From the NCBI GenBank assembly GCA_963921425.1, contig OY992833.1, forward strand, positions 16,657,738 to 16,721,737: a stretch of DNA of 64,000 nucleotides, written 5' to 3'. Within the stretch, counting starts at the first letter, position 1; every line of letters starts with the position of its first letter. A program made the position numbers and the translations under genes. The DNA comes from Dryas octopetala (Eukaryota > Streptophyta > Magnoliopsida > Rosales > Rosaceae). Below are positions 21,556 through 30,919 of the stretch, one piece after another. The notes below the pieces were generated by a model. The model was not told where the DNA came from. It was given only the letters and a program-made list of their open reading frames with translations, and made no database searches.

Positions 21556-22659
21556 CTTAGGTTTGATGATTCTGAACAAAAGCTCCAGTTCTTTGCAGCT
21601 CGACAAATAGCATGTCGCTTGCTTGGAAGTAGGGGATACCTTTGTCAGAAGGTATTTGGTTTATTTTGCATAGACATATATGTACATTATATCGGGTTTC
21701 ATATTCTTCCAGTGAGGTGATATTGATGTTTCCTAGAACAGGCGAATATGCCTTTAAATAGTTGCATATCTTCATACCTTGTTCATTATCTCGTATTAGA
21801 CTTATTAGCACTTTGCAGTGCTGGCTTCCCTTGGAAGATTGTATGTGCTCAAGAGTGACACAATGCACTTTGTGGCGTGGAATGCGGTTCTGGTTATATA
21901 TGCATCCAAAGGCTTGTCACTTCGCTCATTTATGAATCTGATGGGTCCTTATAACATTTTAAAAAATATATATTTAAATGATCAGTCATCATTCTTGTAG
22001 GATTTCTTACGCTAGAACAACACTAGAAAATTGTTATGGCAAGTATTTGGTATTGAGGCTGCAACCTTGTGCCTCTTTGGCATTGCTGGGCATGAAGAAA
22101 TAATGTGGGATGCATTTAAGCTTGCAGGTCTAGTTGATTTTTCTTGCTTCTTCAAATAAGTTCAAAAACTGATTGTGCCTTCAACTCAGACAACTTAATG
22201 TGATCAGTGTATTGCTACTTTGAATTATTCAACTCTTTTTAGGGAAACATAGTACTCTCTCCTTATCCTAAAAAAGGATACTTTGATTCGACAGTGTCCT
22301 TTGACTCTGCTAAAATGGATTAACTTTTTTATTAATGTTTGTAGCCACTGGCTCTTGCAATTGATATTGCAACTACATGTTGAAACTTAATTACTAACAT
22401 TACTTCCCATCTAAATTGATGAAGTTAAGTTGTTACTGTTATTTTGAGTAGTTAGAACTGGCAGTATCTTATGTGCTCTCTAGTTTAATTTTTATGGATG
22501 TTAAACCTGTTGAATCATTAACATATGTTTGGGATTTACATTAAATTCAGGTAAAACAATGTTTGGTGCCTCTATCCTAACAAAAATGTAGTGCTAAAAT
22601 CAGTTCAGGATGTCTTTGGTCAAGAATCTTCAGGAAATATGGAAAGTGCTGATACTAAG
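21556..22659 (+). pseudogene. Captured DTW-domain gene fragments (putative tRNA-uridine aminocarboxypropyltransferase family)
   Basis: Three exon-like pieces with splice sites are present. About 21556-21651 encodes EQKLQFFAARQIACRLLGSR and then GYLCQK, before GTATTT. 22001-22127 encodes DFLR, a TAG stop, and NNTRKLLWQVFGIEAATL, with CLFGIAGHEEIMWDAFKLAG before GT. 22551-22659 encodes VWCLYPNKN and VLKSVQDVFGQE before GTATTA, in a frame shifted by an indel near its start. These blocks match the plant DTW proteins as I remember them. The DTW signature itself is not included. The nonsense codon and frameshift make it non-coding. Identity rests on memory of the family, so it is moderately sure. 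Confidence 0.6.
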
Positions 22660-23239
22660 GTATTATCTATATAGATAAAGCAAAGGCTCTCCTTATGTGA
22701 AATTTTCAGAAATTCCACAAATACCCATGGTTAATTAAAATTGTTAAAACATACAATTTTAATTGGATAAGGACAAATGAGTAAATCAACCACTATTGCA
22801 ATTATACAAATTCAAAAATAAATTTGAAAAATGATGCAGTATGAGACCACGTTCTCTTTTTTTACCCTTTTTTTTTTTCTGTATCCAAACCATGTTATCT
22901 CTTCTTTATCAATCCAAACTCACGTTCTCTTCTTATGCAGCACATTCTTCCCCACAATCTCTTTAGTGGTTTACTTGATTTTTCAGTTTTATGAGTTGAG
23001 AATTGGATCGATTTGAGTTTCTTAGATTTTGTGATTGGATTCTTTTTTCCTCAGGTAAAATATGTTTCTTAGCTTTCATTTGTTTTTATTCGATCATCAG
23101 AATTGGGATACTGATTCACCTCATGAAATCTCCATATATCTAACTATATATTTTGTTTTTCGATTTAAGCATTGTGTTTCACTGTTTCGAACATAAAGGA
23201 AGGCCTTATACACAGGTATTAGCTCCTTTGTTGTGCCTT

Positions 23240-23391
23240 TAATTTGTGGCATACATGTTGATGGCGGCTACCTCTTCCTCATCCTTCTGTTGGCCCTATG
23301 TTATGGACTCTTCTCCTCATAGTTTAGGCAAATGGGCCCCACTTGGCTCTGCTCTTTATCAACCTCAGAACAGAGCGGCTCTGGCTTCGAA
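23240..23391 (+). other. Exon-like open segment of unknown origin
   Basis: An open stretch starting MAATSSSSFCWPYV runs to a good donor (AAAGTAAGTCC) at about 23390. It may be a third captured fragment. No family was recognised. Confidence 0.3.
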
Positions 23392-23869
23392 AGTAAGTCC
23401 CTGTAGGACTCATGTTAACTAAATTGGCTATTTTCATAGGTAATAATTGTCTCACCTGTTGTTAACTTTTATTTGGATATGGTGAATATTTTAAATATTT
23501 GAAATACATTTTTAAATTTCAAATTTACATGATAAATATTTAGCCACAGTTGTTTCTTTGAATGCATTATTAGCTCACGTAATTTTCATCATCTACAGTT
23601 TATTACATTTCACTTCATTCCGATTCAAATGACATCCTCTCAATTCTTCTAATATTACATTTTGGTAATAAAATGCTCATCTTTCAATAGTACTGTTGGA
23701 GATTGGAGGGGGCAGGGAAGTAGCCATATTAGTGGTCTCAAATAAATTAAAATTCCTTTGTTCTGCTATCGACTTCTTATATGTGTCTGTTTATTGTGGT
23801 TATTATTAAATTGGTTTTTACGTTTATTCTCACATGTATTTCCCCCTCTTCAACAGGTTGTCATTTATA

Positions 23870-24190
23870 GTTTATTGATTACTGTTAGTTACACTTAGTT
23901 CAGAAGCCTATATTGGTAATACCATAATACATACGCAAGATGTATTAGTTTGGCTTACTGCAGCATGGTAATAGATATGATAGTATTAGTTCAGGCTAAT
24001 GGTATTACTGTTAGTTAGGCAGTATATATTTTGATGCCTTTCATTTATGTTTAACAATTTGATTATTGTTAGTTACGCTTTGGTAATACATACGCTAGAT
24101 ATATTAGTTAGGCTTACTGCAGCATGCAGCATGGTAATACATATGATAGTATTAGTTCAGACGAATGGTATTACTGTTAGTTAGGCTTAC
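23870..24190. repeat. Tandem duplication of about 180 bp inside the CACTA element
   Basis: The blocks tttggtaatacatacgc, ggcttactgcagcatg and gatagtattagttcag occur twice, about 175-185 bases apart, with small indels. A shorter duplication (taaataatgacaaatattga) follows at 24198-24257. Confidence 0.75.
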
Positions 24191-25477
24191 TAGGCTTTAA
24201 ATAATGACAAATATTGATTAGTTCGGATTTAAATAATGACAAATATTGATTAGTTTGGTAACTTTAGTTTAGTTTAAAAGTATTACATGAACCTCACCCC
24301 TTTAATATGGATGATTCTAATACAAAATTTTCATTTGGCAGGCCCGGATTAAAAAGATTATGCAAGCTGATGAGGATGTTGGGAAGATAGCCTTAGCGGT
24401 GCCCGTTTTAGTTTGTGAGTAGTTCTGACTATCTTTTTTTTTATTTTTTTTATTAGAAACAAGGTTTCATTAAATGAAAATAAAGAAGTACATAGTACAA
24501 TACAGCGGACAAGATGTCCACTGTATTAGAGTTATTTTTGCAAGACCTATGTGACCGTACATATGAGATAACTCTTCAAAGAGGAGCTAAAACCATGAAT
24601 GCAGTGCATCTGTAAGTGAAACATTGAACTTCCTTTTTGGTTTTTGTATTTATTTTTGGAATAAAATATTTAAAGTGAAAAGTACAGCATCAATATTCAG
24701 TATTCATCAAAAAAAGGTACAACATTAGTGAATGGGCAGTGCACTAAATGTACCATAATCAACTATCGACCAGCAAACTGTTCAAAGCTACTACAACACA
24801 CACAATACAAAATTGTTCATCTATGTTGTTTTTATCTTTATATTTCTTTATGCATCTTATGTTTATACTTGTGCCATGTTAAAATGCTGAGAACAACAAG
24901 TCTATTAATTAATTGTCTCTTCCATACATATTCATGATTTTACTATGATAGTTAATTTATTATAATTCCCTGAAAACCTTAAAGTTGTGGACCTGTGGTT
25001 TGTTATTGCTTATCTTCTTTGAAGCCATTTCTCCATTACTAGCAACATTTGATTCACAAATTTGAAACTTAAGATCTGTCTGATGTATCATTGATTTGCT
25101 TCCACTGCATGTTCCTAAAGATTCCTGCTATATGGGCTCTAACAACTCTGCCTTCCTACAGCAGGGTTCAACTCTGCTTGCCTTTATTTTTTGGGAGATA
25201 TTGAACTTATTGATAACCATATTGACATAAAGCTTCAAAGTTCCAGCAAATTCACTTGTTATATTTGTGTTGTAGGTAATTAATTACAATTGGCTCTCAT
25301 TGTTATTGTTTTTGAATTTCTTGTGTGCATTTACAAACTTGTTTCATTTGTATTTTTAATGTATCTTGTGTGCATACCCTTTTGTTATGTTTGCATCTTT
25401 TGCTTGAGTTTAATAGTAATACAAATCTTCTTTTCTTTTTCTTTTTTGTTGAATATTGTTGTTTCTTATCTTGCAGA

Positions 25478-25573
25478 GTGGAAAGTCTGCAACTATATAT
25501 CTATGCTTGTGCACAAGAGGAAGGGTTTGTTTACAAGCCTTGTAAAAAGTGCAAGAAGCTAGTATGGGAATAA
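25478..25573 (+). other. Exon-like segment near the 3' end of the CACTA cargo
   Basis: After a TTGCAG acceptor, an open frame encodes VESLQLYIYACAQEEG and ends with a Cys/Lys-rich CKKCKKLVWE before a stop. It might be the degenerate next exon of the NC2-alpha copy or the end of another captured gene. No firm match. Confidence 0.3.
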
Positions 25574-25899
25574 TGCGGATGTAGAAAGGTTCAAAAGTTG
25601 GTCTCCAAATTTTTAAGCCATGCCTTTATAGTTTGTGTAACAAGTACTTTTTTTCAATGTATATCAAGCTACTTTACAATTAATTTTTTGGAGTGTTAAT
25701 TGGCAATGTATGTGTGAATGGGTTTGCTATGACTTTGTAAATTCCAATTCCAATTTAATGAATTCATGGATATTTTTGAGTTCATATTTGTGGATTTAAT
25801 TGGATGCAAGCAGGGATTTAGTGGGATTTAATTTCAATTGGATGCAAGTAGGAATGTTAAAATGTGAATCAAACAAACAACATTTGTTAATTTAAAGAT

Positions 25900-26610
25900 A
25901 TTGTGTTAGTCAAACCTAGACAACGATTTTAGTTGAATAATCATTGTGTTAGTCAAATCTTGACAACGGTTTTAGAGGAAAACAAGTTGTGGATAATAAA
26001 ATTACACAATGGTTTTATGTTATAAAACGGATGTGTATATGTGATTAAAACAACATGTTTTTCTTAAACCTGTTGTTGGGAAATAAATTATACAACAGTT
26101 TTAAATAATAAACAATTGTGTATATTCTTTTCAAACAACATGTTTTAGTTAAACCTATTGTTGGGCTATGAATTACACAATGGTTTTAGATTATTAACAG
26201 ATGTGTATATGCTTTACTAACAACATTTTTTAGCCAAAACTGTTGTTGAGTGCCTCTACTAACACCATTCCTACCAAATTTAACCTTAATTATGCAACGG
26301 TTTTTATAAAAATGATGTTTAAAAATATATCGGACAACATTTATAGTATATAACTATTGTTAAACATTTGTTACTACAATAGTTTTATATCTATAAACGT
26401 TGTGTATTCTATTGTGAGACAACCGTTTTTTATGAAAATCATGCATTTTGGTGGATACTAGACAACAGTTTTAAATTATAACTGTTGTATGTATTCATTC
26501 AGACAACAGTTTTTAACCGTTGTCTGAATATGCTATAGATGTCACTCGCCTAGACGACAAAATTTTGGGTAAATAGACAACGGTTTTTCACCATTGTCTA
26601 TTAACTTCAT
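25900..26610. repeat. Subterminal repeats of the CACTA element
   Basis: Many short copies of acaacggtttta and its inverse, spaced 40-70 bases apart, up to the right terminus. Confidence 0.8.
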
Positions 26611-26623
26611 TGTTGTAGTGATG

Positions 26624-28309
26624 TCAGGTTTATAATGGGTTGGCTCACTGTTTGGACCTATGTTTTGCATTATTAATGATTGGGCCGAGAGTGGAAGCTT
26701 AATGATTAAGCCTTAAGATTGTTGGGCCAATTTCTGTTCTGGCCCAATAAATGAGAGAAATTGCCAAAACAAAAAGGGTCGGTAAAAGAAATGGGCGCCG
26801 GAACAACACTACAGAAGCCCAAAAAGCCAAGCAGGCCGAGCTTAGCGTATGGGATTGGATCAAGGAAAACGAGTCCAATTGGGACAAGCAACCAAAGGAT
26901 CCAAAAGGCAAAGAGTCATAACTCTTCAAGATCTTTTCTCATTACAACTCTTCAGAATGATCAGCACTCTTGAGATTCAAGGCACCCATTAGGGTTTGAT
27001 CACTATAAATAGAGATCTTGTATCACTACAAAAGACACGAAAAAACCTCTAGAAAAATCCCAGAAGTTCAAGAGCATCAAGCCTCCAAACCTTCATAGGT
27101 TGTTATTATGTTCATTTAGATTTTCAATTGAAAATCCCATGGTTTCTTTCAAGACTTTAGGTTTAAAATCTTTATGTTCTTCGGTTTTTATTGGAATTAA
27201 TGCAAGTATGGTAGTTTAATCCGCATATTGCTAGTTTAGATTTAATTTTTTGTTCCTTATTTCCTTGCATAACTAGATTTATTGTTTTCTTATTGCTTTC
27301 TTAGATTAAAGTAGTATAGATTAAGCGTTTTACCGTTCATACTCGCATTATTAAAAGTAATACCGAAGATCGTTTGAGTTTTGATTTTATCTTTACAGTT
27401 AACTGTTATATGCTCCATCACTCGCACATATACATTTACACATCATGTATCACCATCACACCTAATACGGCCTATCTACCCTAAATCCTTGCAGCCAAGG
27501 CATTGTAACCTTTGTAACTGAGGGGTGTTCTTTACTCAGTTCACGGTCTCCTAACCGGAAGTCAGATTTCCGCGCAAATCATCATCTTTGTACTCGGCCT
27601 CTCGATCGTGTGCTGGCACGCCAAAACGCAAAATAAAAGGATGTGGTTTCCTTGATCTACGGCCTGGCTGACATGTGGCCAGAGAGAAATTTAGGCAAAC
27701 ACTCACGAGGAAATCCTTAAGTAAAAGTAAGCTCCGCCTTAATACCAATAGAAATTATGTGAAAATCTTAATTTACTGAATGTTTGAAAGATATCAAAAA
27801 AATGCATGTTTATCTAATTTCAAAAATCATTTGGATGGATATTGAGGAATTTTGAGAATATTATCGAAACATAAGATGATTTCATCAGAGTATAATCAAT
27901 GGCATTAATTGGGTTATAGCTTAATTTCAACTTTCATTCCATTATGGATGGTAAGTAGGATGGGGGAAAATGGAAATTCACAAACTTTACGGCTAATCCT
28001 AATAACTACGTTTATTCAACGATTAGGAAATTACATTCATTGCTCATCATACCCCATTTTAATTTTTTTCATAAAATTCCTATTTTACACCTCCATCATG
28101 TTGTCTCTCTTTTGTTTTCCATTTTTTTTTCTCTCCCATTTCCCTCTTCCGCCACACCTCCTCTACTGTCGCTGGCGACCTCCCACCTCAACTTTGACTT
28201 TCTTTTCTCCCCTCACCGAAAATCTACTATAGCCATCCTCTTTTTTTTTTTTTTTTTCTCTCTCTCTCTCTCTCTCTAACCCCATCTTGATCTCTCTTCT
28301 CTCTCTTTA
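26624..28309. other. Non-coding region with retrotransposon-like leader features
   Basis: No gene is seen. A TATA-like run with CTATAAATAG at 27003-27012, followed by a long T-rich leader, resembles the U3/R/U5 part of an LTR, but no paired LTR, TG/CA ends or TSD could be found. 28040-28309 is C/T-rich with T and CT runs. Confidence 0.3.
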
Positions 28310-29180
28310 TCTCTTGCTTTTTCCTTTTCCCCGATTCGTCCAAATTCGAGGTTGGTGAGGTCGCCGACCCTAGATCTGTAGTTGGCAATCTCATCGGCCT
28401 CATGTCTTATTTTCTTTCTCTTTCCTTTCTCTATCTCTTCCTTCTTCATTCCCACCGATCCATCTAAATCTGAGGCTGATATCGATGTTGTCCCCTAATG
28501 TCAAGTTAGACGTCTCACCGGCCCTTAATTAGATATTTTTTTCTTTGTTTTTTCTCCATCTTCTATCTCTCTCCCTTTCTCTCTTCTCTTTGTATTTCTT
28601 CCTTTTTCCTTCCACCTGATCAGTCAAATTTGAGGCCAGTGAGGTTGCTAGCACCTACATATGAAGTTAGCGACCTCGTTGACCCCCACATTTAAAGTTT
28701 AGGTGGTCTAAGATACTCTTTTATTTCCCTTTTTTTTTTCTCTCTCTCTCTCTCTCTCTCTCTTTATCTATCTCTATATCTTCCTTCTTCCCTCCTTCAA
28801 ATCCATCCAGATCCGAAGTCGGTGAGATTGTCAACTCCTATATATGAAGTTGGAAATCTCGCCGGCCTTAGATATTCTTTTTCTTCTTTTCCTCTCTCTA
28901 TGTCTTCCTTCTTACTTCCCTCCCCCTAATCTATCCAGATCCGAGACCGGCAAGGTTCCTGACCCCTACATTTGAAGTTGATGACCTTGCCGGCCTAGGA
29001 TATACTTTTCTTACTTTTTCTCTCTCTTTTCTCACTCTATCTCTTCCCTCTTCCTTCCCTTCTATCCATCTAGATTCGAGGCCCGCTAGGTCGTTGACCC
29101 TTATATTTAAAGTTAGCAACCTCGTTAATTGGCCCCTAGATCTCTAGTTTGTGATCTCGTTGGCCTTAGATCTGGATAGA
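28310..29180. repeat. Degenerate tandem repeat, units of roughly 120-140 bp
   Basis: About six units each combine a pyrimidine-rich stretch (tctatctcttccttctt), a phrase like atccagatccgaggc, the phrase ggtgaggt(c/t)gcc, and a tail like cctacatatgaagttgg with cctcgccggcct. Copies have diverged by many substitutions and indels, so the array is old. CT microsatellites are embedded (for example 28740-28763). Confidence 0.75.
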
Positions 29181-29296
29181 TCGACAACAAGGGAAGGAAG
29201 TGATATAGAGACAAAAGGGGAAGAGAAGAAAGAAAGAGGAGATGAAGCGCTAGCGGTGGGAAGTGGCCGCGGGTAAAGGAACGGAGGGTTGGGTTG

Positions 29297-29322
29297 CTGG
29301 TTTCTTTTTTTTTTTTTTTTTT
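29297..29322. repeat. T homopolymer tract
   Basis: A run of 20 or more T at the 3' edge of the degenerate repeat region. Confidence 0.8.
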
Positions 29323-29414
29323 TTACCCAAGACCTTGGTTTTAGAATCCAGTCTATTAGAATGCACTACATACAAGTACGTTGGTTACCAATCCCCTCTG
29401 TGTTTCAGATGGCG

Positions 29415-29423
29415 TATATAAAC
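29415..29423 (+). promoter_or_regulatory. TATA-like box of the dead XTH copy
   Basis: TATATAAAC lies about 310 bases upstream of the start codon at 29733. The region is conserved in the inverted copy near 19.8 kb. Confidence 0.4.
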
Positions 29424-29732
29424 AGTGCATTCTGAAGACTAGAACTTGGGGTTTGGGTAAATTTCATTTCCTTTAATTTCAATTAGAAGGAAAAGGAATT
29501 GATAACCCTAGCTAGGCCCTCAAATGAGCTCCTGTATTCACTCCAAATATCCAAACATGCATGAGGCCGGTATTCCCAAATACCTCTTCAACTGGTTTTT
29601 TCTCTCTGTTGGTATTCCTATCTGCCTCTTCAAACATCAAGCTAGCTACTCGATCCATTCACCATCCATGGCTGCGTCTAATGCTGACTCACCACACATT
29701 AAACATCTAGCTAGCTACTTCATTCACCATCC

Positions 29733-30919
29733 ATGGCTGCGTCTACTACCTCAAGGGTTTCATTAGTGCAGCTCATACCACTTCTACTTAGCTTGCCTGG
29801 CTACATCTGCTGCGCTGACTTAAGCCAAGACTTTGAGATTATGTGGGGAGACGCTCAGGTAAAGATACTCAATGTTGCACTTCTTACTCTTTCACTTAAC
29901 CAGGCCTCTGGCTCTGGCTTCCAATCCAAGCATGAGTTTCTGTTCGGAAAGATTGATATGAACTCAAACTTGTCCCCGGAAACACTACAAAAAATGTGAC
30001 CAAAGCCCACCTTCATTGGTGGCATAGAATGAGGTGACAATTAGGCAATAAAGACTGAAGTGCCTCGATTTTAACAAAAATTGATGGCAATTGGGCAATA
30101 GGGACTAAAGTTCCCAATTGCCACCCCATTTTGTGCCACCAATGAGGGGTGTGCTTTGCTCACATTTCTTGTAGTGAAACTCTACTGGCACTGTCACAGC
30201 ATACTATGTATGTTCATCTCTAGAATATATATATATATATATTGATCACTGTTTCTTCAAATTTTCTTGTATCTGATAATTGGGAATGTTGGTCTGACTG
30301 ATTTATATGACAATATTGTATTGGTTTGCAGTTATCCTCAAAAGGATCAACATGGGATGAGATAGAATTTGAGTTCTTGGGGAATCTGAGTGGTGACCCT
30401 TACATCCTTCGCACCAATGTCTTCAGCCAAGGCAAAGGAACAGAGAGCAACAATTCTATATCTTGTTTGACCAACTTCTGATTTCCACACCTATTCCATT
30501 CTCTGGAATTCCCAGCACATCATGTAAGTTCTACACTTCTATATCGTTCCTCAAAAAATATTAGTCATTTAATTTTCAACTTTGCATAAGCTTAAGGTGT
30601 GTTTGTTCTCTTGATTTTCAGATTCTCTGTAGATGGCACTCCGATTAGGGAGTTCAGTTATCAAGAGTCAAATGGTGTTCCATTCCCAAAGAGCCAGCCA
30701 ATTTGTATATACTCCAGCCTCTGGAATGCTGATGACTGGCCCTTAAGGGGTGGACTTGTAAAGACAGATTGGACTCAAGCTCCTTTCACTTCCTCTTATA
30801 GAAATTTGAGTGCTGAAGCTTGCATTTGGTCTTCCGGAACCTCATCTTGCAGTTCAAGTACTAGTGCTACATCATCTGCATCCACTAATGATCAATCTGC
30901 TATATATATTAATGATTGA
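29733..30919 (+). pseudogene. XTH: XTH pseudogene (copy A), broken by a MITE and frameshifts
   Basis: XTHs cut and rejoin wall xyloglucan. Exon 1 (29733-30207) encodes a signal peptide (MAASTTSRV... CCA), [14 protein letters not shown] and [15 protein letters not shown] 194-bp MITE at 29983-30176 cuts it. Exon 2 (30332-30523) keeps the catalytic region as [19 protein letters not shown], but a lost base after SQGKG shifts the frame and gives an early stop near 30480. Exon 3 (30622-30919) encodes VDGTPIREF and [15 protein letters not shown], then stops early and lacks the C-terminal Tyr-Asn-Tyr-Cys block. A 65-bp duplication around the start gives an upstream ATG at 29668 with a short frame that overlaps the true start. 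Splice sites match the intact XTH genes. Confidence 0.9.
29983..30176. mobile_element. 194-bp CACTA-type MITE inside XTH exon 1
   Basis: Ends CACTACAAAAAATGTG and CACATTTCTTGTAGTG are inverted repeats with one mismatch. It is flanked by the 3-bp duplication aaa (29980-29982 and 30177-30179). Removing it restores the usual PGNSAGTV context except for one substitution. Its interior is itself partly palindromic (gccaccccattttgtgccaccaatg and its opposite). Confidence 0.92.

Larger units (their letters stand above)
20536..24611 (+). pseudogene. Captured NC2-alpha / NF-YC11-like (Dr1-associated) gene fragments
   Basis: NC2-alpha pairs with NC2-beta/Dr1 through a histone fold and represses TBP-dependent transcription. 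Three exon pieces are seen. 20536-20561 encodes MKLDTR and then the equivalent of FPA with one base missing, before a GTAAGT donor. 24342-24414 encodes ARIKKIMQADEDVGKIALAV plus three more residues. About 24526-24611 encodes LELFLQDLCDRTYEITLQ and continues to NAVHL before GTAAGT. The order and exon borders follow the plant gene. The frame does not join (26 nt first exon), the Ser-Lys junction before the third piece is lost, and the C-terminal half is missing. A 3.7 kb gap between the first two pieces contains fragments of another gene. Confidence 0.8.
19967..26620 (+). mobile_element. Non-autonomous CACTA transposon, 6.65 kb, carrying host gene fragments
   Basis: It begins CACTACTACAAT and ends ATTGTTGTAGTG, giving CACTA-type inverted termini with one mismatch over 12 bases. 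It is flanked by the 3-bp duplication atg (19964-19966 and 26621-26623). Subterminal motifs of the acaacggtttt / aaccgttgt type occur near 19995-20065 and many times at 25900-26600, as expected for transposase binding sites in CACTA elements. No TNP2-like transposase is visible. The inside holds exons of at least two host genes. Confidence 0.88.

Noticed and set aside
26640-27760. Possible solo LTR or TRIM
   Set aside because: TATA-like box and leader character only; no TG/CA ends or duplication found.
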